Part shown: positions 1 to 8,023 of the stretch, one piece after another
Layout of the letters: each line of letters opens with the position of its first letter
Position numbering within the stretch: the first letter of the stretch is position 1
From: Halorarum halophilum
Lineage (GTDB): Archaea > Halobacteriota > Halobacteria > Halobacteriales > Haloferacaceae
NCBI RefSeq assembly: GCF_013401515.1
Contig: NZ_CP058529.1
Location: 682,001-746,000 of the forward strand
Length of the DNA: 64,000 bases
Reading direction: 5' to 3'
Program-made: the position numbers and the translations under genes
The notes under the pieces: generated by a model
Databases searched by the model: none
Told to the model about the DNA's origin: nothing
What the model saw: the letters and a program-made list of their open reading frames with translations, nothing else

Positions 1-163
1 CGGGTTCGACCAGCACCACGACGACGATGCGATCCGCACGGCGCTGCGCGACCGCGGCCTCGACGCCGAGGTCGTCCGCGCGTCGGCCCGCGAACCCCGG
101 TACGACGGCGAACTGCTCTCGACGAAGGAGATCGTCGCGAAACTGGTCGAGAGACACGGCTAA
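1..163 (+). CDS. ribL: FAD synthase / cytidylyltransferase-like protein, C-terminal fragment
   Basis: Only the last 53 residues are in the window; the frame starts at base 2 and ends at TAA 161-163. The visible part opens with GFDQHH and ends with ELLSTKEIVAKLVERHG. This resembles the C-terminus of archaeal nucleotidyltransferases of the RibL type, where a GYDQ segment precedes a terminal STxxIV motif. The family transfers AMP from ATP to FMN to make FAD. The family is inferred from two short motifs; glycerol-3-phosphate cytidylyltransferase or another HIGH-motif enzyme is possible. The catalytic N-terminus lies outside the window. Confidence 0.6.
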   Translation, partial: GFDQHHDDDAIRTALRDRGLDAEVVRASAREPRYDGELLSTKEIVAKLVERHG

Positions 164-227
164 CCCGCCTCGCCGTCCCGTCGGCGACCCACCGAGATCC
201 CGACGAGAGCGCTGCCGCGCCGCGGGA

Positions 228-873
228 TCAGTCCCCCGAGACGTCCACCTCCTTCGACGCGCGTACAGTCACGGGGTCGGCTCCGGTAGGTACGGTGCCC
301 CCTGGGTCGGATTCGGCGAAATCGGCCTCGGCCGATCCGGTTTCCGTCGGATCGGACTCGACCGCTTCCTCCTCGGCTTTCCTGACCGTCAGCGGCTGTC
401 TCGAGACCAGTTCGCAGTCGAACACCGGGTGTTCGGCGAAGTGGCGCAAGAGCATGTGTCGCCTGCCGCCCGTGAGCCCCGTCCGACCGACCTCCTCGGC
501 CGTGAACTCGCTGGGGAGGCGGCCGTACAGCCGCTCTAGCGCGATGAACCGTTCGAACACCTTGCTGTGGCCCGCCGAGTCCGCGGCGCGACGCTCGACG
601 ACGTAGCTCCCGTCCTCGCGGTGTTCGCCCGCGGTGTAGAGGAACTCGCGTCGTCGGGTGAGCGCGTCCGCGAGGTCGTCGCGCAGCGCGCACGCCGCCT
701 CGCGCGAGAGCCGTCGCTGTGTACCGTCGAACTCGAGCAGTACATCGCCGTTCGGGTCCGTCGACGCGTCGACGTCGGTCCCAGAGTTAGAACTCGTGTC
801 GGCCGATTTCTCGACCAGTCGCCTGGTGGCGACTTCCTCTATCCTCCGCCGACGGCGTGGAATCCGTCTGCAT
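228..873 (-). CDS. Conserved haloarchaeal protein of unknown function, apparent frameshift near its N-terminus
   Basis: The conserved body reads EFDGTQRRLSREAACALRDD..., then RRREFLYTAGEHREDGSYVV, a GGRRHMLLRHFAEHPVFDCE segment and an acidic low-complexity tail ending at TGA (228-230). It resembles a haloarchaea-only family (I recall DUF7528, not certain). No ATG, GTG or TTG lies in that frame upstream of the body except a GTG at 560, which is inside it. ATG 871-873 is in another frame, has a box (gataaaggg, 901-909 on the plus strand) at leaderless spacing and encodes MQTDSTPSAE. High third-position GC then switches frame near 840-848. The span is 646 bases, a multiple of three plus one. I read this as one gene of about 214 codons with a one-base shift, real or an assembly error. 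Confidence 0.6.
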
Positions 874-900
874 GGTACCCGGTACGCGACGCCCCGACAA

Positions 901-909
901 GATAAAGGG
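901..909 (-). promoter_or_regulatory. TATA-like box for the frameshifted conserved gene
   Basis: On the minus strand this reads ccctttatc. Its centre is about 32 bases before ATG 873, close to the 25-30 base spacing expected for a leaderless haloarchaeal transcript. It supports ATG 873 over the internal GTG at 560. Confidence 0.4.
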
Positions 910-994
910 AGCGGTCGTACAGGTTCCTTGCCGTCGCGTCGGGGCTGTCGAAGCGATTACTGCGCCGTGGAAGTACGCCGGTCACCGGACCGGT

Positions 995-1402
995 TCACTC
1001 GAGATGTTCGATGAGTTCCACCAACGTCCCCGTCGGGTCGAGGAGGAACGCGATGCGGAGGTCGCCGAAGTCGGTCGGCTCCATGACGAACTCGACGCCC
1101 GCCTCGCCGAGGTCCGCGCGGGCGGCGTCCACGTCCTCGACGACGAAGCCGAAGTGGAGCAGCCCCGTCGGGAGGTCCTCGACGAGCCCCGACGCCTCGT
1201 ACGGCGGCCGGTCGAAGACGTAGAGGCGCTTGTCGGCGATCTCCAGGGCGGCGTACTCCACGGCGTTCTCGTCCCCGTCCTCGCCCTCGTCGGGGATCCC
1301 GCGGTCGAACACCTCGGCGCCGAACTGCCTCTCGTAGAACTCGGCTGTCGCCGCGACGTCGTCCGCTTTAATCGCGACGTGGTAGAACTCCGTGGGCGTC
1401 AT
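995..1402 (-). CDS. VOC (glyoxalase/bleomycin resistance/dioxygenase) superfamily protein
   Basis: 135 residues, one VOC module built from two beta-alpha-beta-beta-beta halves. The first half starts EFYHVAIKADDVAATAEFYE, the second LLHFGFVVEDVDAARADL, and the end is GTLVELIEHLE. Probable metal ligands are His8, His83 and Glu129, placed as in glyoxalase I-like proteins, so a bound divalent metal is likely. Lactoylglutathione lyase cannot be inferred, since the family also covers epimerases, dioxygenases and resistance proteins, and haloarchaea generally lack glutathione. The neighbours give no pathway clue. Start chosen at ATG 1400-1402, which gives the usual length. Confidence 0.8.
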   Translation of the reverse strand: MTPTEFYHVAIKADDVAATAEFYERQFGAEVFDRGIPDEGEDGDENAVEYAALEIADKRLYVFDRPPYEASGLVEDLPTGLLHFGFVVEDVDAARADLGEAGVEFVMEPTDFGDLRIAFLLDPTGTLVELIEHLE

Positions 1403-1486
1403 GCGAGGCGTAACGCCGCCCGACGACAAGTAGGTTCGCGCCGTCCCGACGGGTGGTTTTTGAGGGCGGGACCGGTACGACCGGCC

Positions 1487-2203
1487 ATGGAGGTTCGCGG
1501 CGAGCGCGAGTGCAAGGAGTGCGGCGCGCGGTGGTCCTACTTCGAGACGGGGAGCGTCGCGTGCCCGAACTGCGGGAGCCTGCGGAGCGTCGGGACGGGC
1601 GACCGGAAGCAGCACACCGACGCGCCGGCGGAACTCGACCTCGACCCGGTGCTCGCTCGGCTCGACGACGAACCGTTCCGGGACCTCGCCGACGAGATAA
1701 AGGATGCCTGCCGGTCGTACCTCCGAAAGCGGGGCTTCATCCGCGCCGGCGAGCTGAAACCGCTCGACGATGCCTACCTCGCCGCGGCCGAACTGCTGCA
1801 GGCCGCCGATCTGTACGGCCGCCTCCGCGACCCGACCGACGACGAGGAGTGGTACGTCACGTCGCTGCTCCGGGCGACGGACACGGGCGAGCGACCGGCC
1901 GCCACGGACGTCCCTCCCCGTCTGCGCGAGGCCCGGGGGCTGGCCGCCGCGTCGGTGGTACTGACCTACAGGGGCGACGTGTCGACGTTCCTCGACGGGT
2001 CGCCGGACCGGGAGGCCCGGCGCGTCCTCGGCTCCGTCCGCGAGCGTGCCAAGCGGATCGAGGCGCTCGGCGGCGACGTGGAACCCGCGGAAGCGGACGA
2101 TCTGGTCGCTGCCGCACGGGAACTCGGCCGGTATCTCATCGTCGACGACGCGGACGCGCTCGCGGATGCGCGGGACCTCCTGGACGGTTCGGGGGAGCCC
2201 TAG
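1487..2203 (+). CDS. Zinc-ribbon protein with helical C-terminal domain, unknown function
   Basis: 238 residues. The N-terminus carries a TFIIB-type zinc ribbon with Cys9-x2-Cys12 and Cys26-x2-Cys29. The remainder is helical and acidic, with a central segment around DEIKDACRSYLRKRGFIRAG that may bind protein or nucleic acid. The architecture matches a haloarchaeal conserved family (I recall it as DUF7117). No catalytic motif is visible. It converges on the esterase gene with a 4-base overlap at 2200-2203. A nucleic-acid-linked role is inferred only from the ribbon. Confidence 0.75.
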   Translation: MEVRGERECKECGARWSYFETGSVACPNCGSLRSVGTGDRKQHTDAPAELDLDPVLARLDDEPFRDLADEIKDACRSYLRKRGFIRAGELKPLDDAYLAAAELLQAADLYGRLRDPTDDEEWYVTSLLRATDTGERPAATDVPPRLREARGLAAASVVLTYRGDVSTFLDGSPDREARRVLGSVRERAKRIEALGGDVEPAEADDLVAAARELGRYLIVDDADALADARDLLDGSGEP

Positions 2204-3141
2204 AAGGAGCCCTGAAGGTCGGCGGCGACGTCCTCGAGGAGGTCCCGTGCGGCGTCGAGGCCCGGTTCGCCGAGCATGCCTGCCGCACCGTGGATGAGCC
2301 CGGGGTAGTGAAGCCGTTCGACGGCCACGCCGTCGTCCTCGAGGGCGTCGGCGTACGCCATCCCCTCGTCGCGGAGCGGGTCGAACCCGCAGGTGAGGAC
2401 CGTCGCCGGCGGGAGGTCCGAGTGGTCGGCCGCCTCCAGGGGCATCGCGTAGGGGTTGTACGCCTCGAGGTCGCTCCGGAAGTAGTGGTCGACGAAGTAG
2501 TCCATGTCCGCCCGTTCGAGGTAGTAGCCCGTCGCGTTCTGCTCGTAGGAGGGGAACTCGCCGGGGAGGGCCGTGATCGGGTAGATGAGGGTCTGATGTG
2601 CGAGGTCCGGGCCGTCGAAGTCACGCGCCAGCAGGCTCGCGACCGCCGCGAGGTTCCCGCCCGCGCTGTCCCCGCCGACGGCGACGGTCCCGTCCCCGTC
2701 GACCGCGGTCGGATCGCCGGCGACCCACTCCGTCGCGGCCCGGACGTCCTCCACGGCCGCCGGGAACGGGTTCTCCGGCGCGAGCCGGTAGTCGACGGAG
2801 ACGACCACGCACTCGGCCTCCGCGGCGAGCACCCGACACACCCCGTCGTACGAGTCGAGCGAGCCGATGACCCAGCCGCCGCCGTGGACGTACACCAGCG
2901 TCGGGAACGGTCCCTCACCCTCCGGTCGGTACACGCGAACCGGGAGGTCACCGCCGGGGCCGGGTATCGTCTCGTCGCGAACGTCGGCGAGGTCCGGGAC
3001 GTCGGTCGGCGCCGATCGCAGCTCGTCGAACAGTTCGCGGGCCTGCTCGGGTGGGAGGTCCGACAGCGCCGGCACGTCCATCGAGTCGAGCGTCGAGAGG
3101 AGCGATCGCACCTCGGAATCCGGTTCGTTCGCGCGGTCCAT
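2200..3141 (-). CDS. Alpha/beta hydrolase, hormone-sensitive-lipase type esterase
   Basis: 313 residues from ATG 3139-3141; a GTG four codons upstream is an alternative. The HSL family hallmark HGGGW (residues 86-90) forms the oxyanion hole, and GDSAGG places the nucleophile at Ser159. The acid Asp is in CGFDPLRDEG and the His in YPGLIHGAAG near the C-terminus, so the triad is complete. Family members hydrolyse short-chain carboxyl esters in the cytoplasm, and there is no signal peptide. The natural substrate is unknown. Confidence 0.88.
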   Translation of the reverse strand: MDRANEPDSEVRSLLSTLDSMDVPALSDLPPEQARELFDELRSAPTDVPDLADVRDETIPGPGGDLPVRVYRPEGEGPFPTLVYVHGGGWVIGSLDSYDGVCRVLAAEAECVVVSVDYRLAPENPFPAAVEDVRAATEWVAGDPTAVDGDGTVAVGGDSAGGNLAAVASLLARDFDGPDLAHQTLIYPITALPGEFPSYEQNATGYYLERADMDYFVDHYFRSDLEAYNPYAMPLEAADHSDLPPATVLTCGFDPLRDEGMAYADALEDDGVAVERLHYPGLIHGAAGMLGEPGLDAARDLLEDVAADLQGSF

Positions 3142-3247
3142 ACCCCCGCCCACGGGTCCCGCCTCGATAAAACGAGGTGACGGTTCGGCCGGTACTGCGG
3201 GTCCCCAGTGAGGTCGCTGCGACAGTTCGGAAGCACGCGAGGGCCGA

Positions 3248-4135
3248 CTACGGGAGCGGGACGTCCACGTCCGCCTCCAGCCCCGCCGCCTTCACGGTGT
3301 TGTATAGCAACATCGCGCGCGTCATCGGCCCGACGCCGCCGGGGACGGGCGTGATGGCGCTCGCCTTCTCCTTCGCGGACTCGAATGCGACGTCGCCGAC
3401 GAGCGTGGACTCGCCGTTGCGCTCGACGCGATTGATGCCCACGTCGACGACTACCGCACCCTCCGAGAGCATGTCCCCCGTGATGAACTCGGGCACGCCC
3501 GCGGCGGCGACGACGATGTCGGCCCGGCGGGTGTGCTCGGCGAGGTCGGCGGTCCGCGAGTGACACACCGTCGTCGTCGCGTTCCCGCCCTCGTCCCGAC
3601 CGAACAGCATGTTCGCCATCGGCTTGCCGACGATGTCCGACCGGCCGACGACGACCGCCTCCTTCCCCTCCGGGTCGACGTCCGCGGCGGCGAGGAGGCG
3701 CTGGATGCCGTGGGGCGTGCAGGGCTTGAACAGGGGGTCGCCCGCGACGAGTCGGCCGACGTTCTCCGGGTGGAACGCGTCGACGTCCTTCACGGGGTCG
3801 ATGGTGCGGAGGACGCGCCGTTCGTCGACCTGGTCGACGAACGGCTTCTGGACGAGCACGCCGTGGACGGCGTCGTCGTCGTTGAGGGACTCGATGGTGT
3901 CGTACAGTTCCTGCGCGGGGGCGTCGTTGTCCACGTCGACGTGGATGCCCTCGATTCCGACCTCCTCGCAGTCGCGCTGCTTCATCGAGACGTACGTCTC
4001 GCTCGCGGGGTCGTCGCTCATCAGGACCGTGGCGAGCCCCGGTCGCACGCCGGAGTCCTCGAGCACGTCGACGCACTCGGTCACGCCCTCGCGGATGTCG
4101 GCGGCGACCGCGTTGCCGTCGATGACGTCGGTCAT
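3248..4135 (-). CDS. folD: Bifunctional methylenetetrahydrofolate dehydrogenase / methenyltetrahydrofolate cyclohydrolase
   Basis: 295 residues, full length for FolD. It interconverts 5,10-methylene-, methenyl- and 10-formyl-tetrahydrofolate with NADP. The substrate Lys is in TYVSMKQRD (Lys52), VLVQKPF is the conserved folate-site segment (usually VQLPLP), the cofactor region has VVGRSDIVGKP, and the C-terminal signature is PVPGGVGPMT. It lies just downstream of and codirectional with glyA, whose product feeds methylene-THF into this step. The 138-base gap, containing A/T-rich sequence near 4170-4200, allows a separate promoter. Confidence 0.96.
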   Translation of the reverse strand: MTDVIDGNAVAADIREGVTECVDVLEDSGVRPGLATVLMSDDPASETYVSMKQRDCEEVGIEGIHVDVDNDAPAQELYDTIESLNDDDAVHGVLVQKPFVDQVDERRVLRTIDPVKDVDAFHPENVGRLVAGDPLFKPCTPHGIQRLLAAADVDPEGKEAVVVGRSDIVGKPMANMLFGRDEGGNATTTVCHSRTADLAEHTRRADIVVAAAGVPEFITGDMLSEGAVVVDVGINRVERNGESTLVGDVAFESAKEKASAITPVPGGVGPMTRAMLLYNTVKAAGLEADVDVPLP

Positions 4136-4273
4136 ACCTCGACTGGCGCCCGCGAAGCGTAAGTATCCTCTGGATGGTGCATATCGAACGAGTAGTTCGA
4201 ACGAATATACGCAAGAATGTGCATCGTCCGGGTCGGTTCGAGGGTCGTCCCCTCCCGCTCCCTCGACCTGGTC

Positions 4274-5521
4274 CTACTCGTACAGGGGGTGTGCGTCGGT
4301 GAGTTCGGCCACCCTGTCGCGGACGTCGGCGATTACCGACTCGTCCTCGACGTCGTCGACGACGCGGTAGATAAGGTCGCCGACCTCTCGGAGGTCGTCC
4401 TCGTCGAACCCGCGGGTCGTGAGCCCCGGCGTGCCCGCGCGGATGCCCGACGGGTCGAACGGCGAGCGCGTCTCGCCCGGCACCGTGTTCGCGTTGAGGA
4501 CGACGTTCGCGTCCGCGAGCGCGTCCTCGGCGTCGCCGCCCGACACGTCCGGGTGCGACTCGCGGAGGTCGACGAGCACGAGGTGGGTGTCGGTGCCGCC
4601 GGAGACGACCTCGAAGCCGTTGTCAGCGAACGATTCGGCGAGCGCCTCCGCGTTGGCGACGACCTGCTCGGCGTACTCCTCGAACTCCGGCTGGAGCGCC
4701 TCCCCGAAGCCGACCGCCTTGCCGGCGATGTTGTGCATCAGCGGGCCACCCTGCCCGCCGGGGAACACCGCCGAGTCGATATCGTCGGCGTGCTCCTCGC
4801 TCGTCATCACGATGCCGCCCCGGCCCGCGCGGATGGTCTTGTGGGTCGAGCCGGTGACGAAGTCGGCGACGCCGACGGGCGACTCGTGGACGCCGGCGGC
4901 GACGAGGCCGGTGATGTGGGCGATGTCCGCCAGGTGGTAGGCGTCGACCGAGTCGGCGACGTCCTGGACCCGCTCCCACTCGACCTCGCGCGGGTACGCC
5001 GAGTAGCCGGAGACGACGATGTCCGGGTCGAACTCCTCGGCCTGCTCGGCGAGCAGTTCGTAGTCGATGTAGCCGGTCTCCTCGTCCACTTTGTACTGTT
5101 CAACCTCGTACAACTGGCCGGTGAAGTTGGCGGGGTGTCCGTGGCTGAGGTGGCCCCCGTGGTTCAGTTCGAGCGAGAGGATGCGGTCGCCCGGGTCGAG
5201 CATCGCGAGGTAGACGGCCATGTTCGCCTGGGTTCCCGAGTGGGGCTGGACGTTGACGTGTTCCGCGCCCCAGAGCTCCTTCGCGCGTTCGATCGCGAGT
5301 TCCTCCACCTCGTCGGCGTACTCGCAGCCCGCGTAGTACCGGGCGCCGGGGTACCCCTCGGCGTACTTGTTCGTCAGCGCGCTGCCCTGGGCCTCCAGGA
5401 CGGCCCTCGACACGTGGTTCTCGGAGGCGATCATCGACAGCGTCTCCCGCTGGCGGTCGACCTCGCCGACGAGGGCGTCTGCGACGGCGGGGTCGACTTC
5501 GCGGACCTGGGGGTACTCCAT
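4274..5521 (-). CDS. glyA: Serine hydroxymethyltransferase
   Basis: 415 residues from ATG 5519-5521 (MEYPQVREVD); two ATG codons at 5539 and 5545 would add a few residues without family support. A PLP enzyme that converts serine and THF to glycine and methylene-THF. The PLP lysine is in GSTHKTIRAGRGG. Other signatures are NVQPHSGTQANMAVY, the glycine-rich YYAGCEYADEVE near the N-terminus, and SGYSAYPREVEW before the lysine. It pairs functionally and by position with folD. Confidence 0.96.
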   Translation of the reverse strand: MEYPQVREVDPAVADALVGEVDRQRETLSMIASENHVSRAVLEAQGSALTNKYAEGYPGARYYAGCEYADEVEELAIERAKELWGAEHVNVQPHSGTQANMAVYLAMLDPGDRILSLELNHGGHLSHGHPANFTGQLYEVEQYKVDEETGYIDYELLAEQAEEFDPDIVVSGYSAYPREVEWERVQDVADSVDAYHLADIAHITGLVAAGVHESPVGVADFVTGSTHKTIRAGRGGIVMTSEEHADDIDSAVFPGGQGGPLMHNIAGKAVGFGEALQPEFEEYAEQVVANAEALAESFADNGFEVVSGGTDTHLVLVDLRESHPDVSGGDAEDALADANVVLNANTVPGETRSPFDPSGIRAGTPGLTTRGFDEDDLREVGDLIYRVVDDVEDESVIADVRDRVAELTDAHPLYE

Positions 5522-5588
5522 ATCCGCGCTCCGGCGCATGGACACAAAAACCCCGCCCCTCCCGGCCGAAACGGCGACGACGACACGA

Positions 5589-5596
5589 CTTTATGA
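5589..5596 (+). promoter_or_regulatory. TATA-like box of the CHAT-domain gene
   Basis: The sequence ctttatga is centred about 30 bases before ATG 5623, so the transcript would be leaderless or nearly so. This supports the chosen start. Confidence 0.5.
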
Positions 5597-5622
5597 AACG
5601 GGTACCCTACCTGTCTTAGCCA

Positions 5623-7698
5623 ATGCAGATCGAGACGACCGAGGACGGCCTCCACGCCGTGGACGCCGCCAAGACCTCGCTGTCGGTCACGACCGACGGC
5701 TGGGTCCCGGACGCGGACGGCCCCTCGCTCGGTTGCGGGCTGGACGTCCTCGGGTTCGAGGACGCCCGCATCCCGGAAACGGTCGTCTCCGGCAGGACCC
5801 GGTCGCTCTCGTTTCCGCCGTACCACGCGACGGTCCGCTCGCTCGACGGGGACGACACCTACGTCGTCGGGAGCCAGCCTGACGACGTCCCAATCCCGGA
5901 CGGGAGGTACGTCCTCACGGTCGACGGGGCCATCCGAGCGCTGGTGCGGTTCGACGGCGCCGCCACCGTCTCCCAGGTCGACTACGAGCGGCTCGTCGTG
6001 GAGTTCCCGGAACCGACTGCCGTCACGGTGGGATTCGACGCGCGCGTCGGCGGCGATACGGGGACGGTGACGGTGCCGCGCACACCGGAAGGCGTCGCGC
6101 GTGCGCTGTCGGTGCTGCCGGCGGGCTACCGGACGACGACCCCCGACAGGACGTTCCCGGCGATGCGCGGGCCGCAGCCGACGGTCGCGTTCGGCGACGA
6201 GGTGTCGGTGCCGCGGTCGGTCCGCGACCGATTGCACTCGACCGACCTCGAACTCCGCCTGCCGCCGGAACTCCGCTACCTCTTCACCGGCGCGCCGCTC
6301 GCCTCGTATCTCGGCGCGACGGTCTCCGTCGAACGCGGGACGACACCGACACTGGTCGCGCCCGGCACGAGCCACGAGTTCCCCGAACTGCCGCTGTTCC
6401 AGCGCGAGGCGAGCGCCCTCCTCAGGCGCGTGTTCCTCTGCGACTGTCTCGTTCGTTCGGCGGGCCCGCACGGCGAGGATCTCGACGAGGCGGAACACCT
6501 CGACGCGCTCAGCATCGACGCGGAGACGACGTACGAATCGCCGTTCGCAGAGCGCGTCGAACGCTACCTCGACGCGCCGTTCGAGGACGTCTCGGACCGG
6601 CTCCCGGACTGGCACCTCTCGATGTACGTCGAACCGAGCTACTCGCACGTGGGGACGCTCCCGTACCTGCTCGAGGAGGTCCCGTTCGTCTTCCTCCCGG
6701 ACGCCGACGAGCTCGCGGACAACGAGTGGCTCGACCGCTCGCTGTCGGCGTTCTACCGGGGGACCGCCGGCGACGTGGCGTCCATCGACCTCGTCCGACC
6801 GAACCTCGGGCCCGGCCGCGTCCACGGCTGGCTCGCCGACGGCGTCCCGATAGACGTGTTCAAGACGCTCCCGGAGGCGTACGAGAACCGCGCCGCGTAC
6901 CTCGACGCCGCGGGCGAGCCGATCTCAATCGTCGCGATCCTCAACGACGGCGCGATGCGCGAGGAGTACGACGACGCCGCCGCGCGCTACCGGGAGCGGG
7001 CCGCCGAGTTGAACATCGACATCGACATCCGCGAGGACCTCACCGTCGACGAACTCGCGCGGACGTTCGAGGAGCGCCACGACCTGCTCCACTACATCGG
7101 CCACTGCGAGACCGACGGCCTCCGCTGTGCGGACGGGTACCTCTCGGCCCGCTCGATCGAGGAGTCGAACGTCCAGACGTTCTTCCTCAACGCCTGCGGG
7201 TCGTACTACGAGGGCGAGGAACTCGTCCGGAAGGGGAGCGTCGCCGGCGGCGTCACCTTCAACGAGGTGCTCGACAGCCAGGCCGCGACGGTCGGGACCA
7301 CCTTCGCGCGGCTGATGACGCTGGGATACTGTATCGAGCGCGCGCTCGACGCCGCACGGCGTCGCATCATGACGGGCAAGGACTACGCCGTCGTCGGCGA
7401 CGGCACTCACGTCCTCACCCAGACGGACACCCTCGTCCCCCCGAACGCCGAGATCGTCGGCGAGGGGGACGACGACGAGTTCACCGTCACCTACCGCGTC
7501 GACGGGCCGCGGTTCCCAGGCGCGACCCACCACTGCCACCTCCGGCGGGACGACGGGTACAGCCTCCTGCGCACGACGGAGGAGTACATCGTCGGACGGC
7601 AACAGCTCAGGGAGTTCCTCTCGTACTCCGAGAACCCGATCGTCTACGACGGCGACCTCCGCTGGCGCGACGAGGTCGCCGAACGGCTGCTGGACTAG
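5623..7698 (+). CDS. CHAT-domain (caspase-like) protease homologue
   Basis: 691 residues, soluble, no signal peptide. Roughly residues 1-430 match nothing I recognise. From about 430 a caspase-HetF-associated-with-TPR (CHAT) core is visible: DLLHYIGHCE gives His490 and the catalytic-type His494, and FFLNACGS gives the nucleophile-type Cys525. A downstream segment (VTFNEVLDSQAATVGTTFAR, then ERALDAARRRIM) has the usual CHAT order. The family normally has GHG where this has GHC (Cys495). CHAT proteins are cysteine proteases of the separase-caspase clan, often paired with a substrate or effector. Here the 3' end overlaps a convergent gene for a 60-residue membrane peptide, and the tbsP regulator follows. 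The CHAT assignment is from motifs; activity and target are unknown. Confidence 0.78.
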   Translation: MQIETTEDGLHAVDAAKTSLSVTTDGWVPDADGPSLGCGLDVLGFEDARIPETVVSGRTRSLSFPPYHATVRSLDGDDTYVVGSQPDDVPIPDGRYVLTVDGAIRALVRFDGAATVSQVDYERLVVEFPEPTAVTVGFDARVGGDTGTVTVPRTPEGVARALSVLPAGYRTTTPDRTFPAMRGPQPTVAFGDEVSVPRSVRDRLHSTDLELRLPPELRYLFTGAPLASYLGATVSVERGTTPTLVAPGTSHEFPELPLFQREASALLRRVFLCDCLVRSAGPHGEDLDEAEHLDALSIDAETTYESPFAERVERYLDAPFEDVSDRLPDWHLSMYVEPSYSHVGTLPYLLEEVPFVFLPDADELADNEWLDRSLSAFYRGTAGDVASIDLVRPNLGPGRVHGWLADGVPIDVFKTLPEAYENRAAYLDAAGEPISIVAILNDGAMREEYDDAAARYRERAAELNIDIDIREDLTVDELARTFEERHDLLHYIGHCETDGLRCADGYLSARSIEESNVQTFFLNACGSYYEGEELVRKGSVAGGVTFNEVLDSQAATVGTTFARLMTLGYCIERALDAARRRIMTGKDYAVVGDGTHVLTQTDTLVPPNAEIVGEGDDDEFTVTYRVDGPRFPGATHHCHLRRDDGYSLLRTTEEYIVGRQQLREFLSYSENPIVYDGDLRWRDEVAERLLD

Positions 7699-7877
7699 GG
7701 GCCGGTCTTCGTCACGCCCTCGCCGAACGTCGTGGCGAAGGACTCCGAGGCCGCCGCCGTTCCCCCCATCGCCAGCATCAGCACGCCGAGCACCAGAACC
7801 GTCACCGTTCGTGGGTGAGCTGCCACGGTACGCACCGGACGCGACCCGAGCAGCGTTCGGACCGTCGATTTCACCAT
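7695..7877 (-). CDS. Small single-pass membrane peptide adjoining the CHAT gene
   Basis: 60 residues from ATG 7875-7877. A basic N-terminus (MVKSTVRTLLGSRPVRTV) is followed by one hydrophobic stretch, VTVLVLGVLMLAMGGTAAA, and a short tail ending KTGP. A box (aagtatatg on the minus strand, 7902-7910) sits about 29 bases before the ATG, typical of a leaderless gene, so this is probably real despite its size. It overlaps the CHAT gene tail by four bases on the opposite strand. Short haloarchaeal membrane peptides with a GP ending are known to me as a DUF family (possibly DUF7503). The charge pattern suggests the N-terminus faces the cytosol. Being a CHAT substrate is speculation. Confidence 0.65.
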   Translation of the reverse strand: MVKSTVRTLLGSRPVRTVAAHPRTVTVLVLGVLMLAMGGTAAASESFATTFGEGVTKTGP

Positions 7878-7901
7878 GGGGACCACCTACACGCAGATTG
7901 G

Positions 7902-7910
7902 CATATACTT
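7902..7910 (-). promoter_or_regulatory. TATA-like box of the small membrane peptide gene
   Basis: Reads aagtatatg on the minus strand, centred about 29 bases before ATG 7877. Together with the box at 7987-7995 it makes the 7878-8023 gap a divergent promoter region shared with tbsP. Confidence 0.5.
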
Positions 7911-7986
7911 TGTGACCATCCCGGACCGTCCCAGCGGTTTCAGGCGGCGGACGGTACACGGCTTGATTCCCCCGTATTCCCGTTAG

Positions 7987-7995
7987 TATTAAATA
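7987..7995 (+). promoter_or_regulatory. TATA-like box of tbsP
   Basis: The sequence tattaaata is centred about 33 bases before ATG 8024, giving a 5' leader of only a few bases. Confidence 0.5.
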
Positions 7996-8023
7996 GCTCT
8001 CGGGACCTTCTGTAGGTATAACG

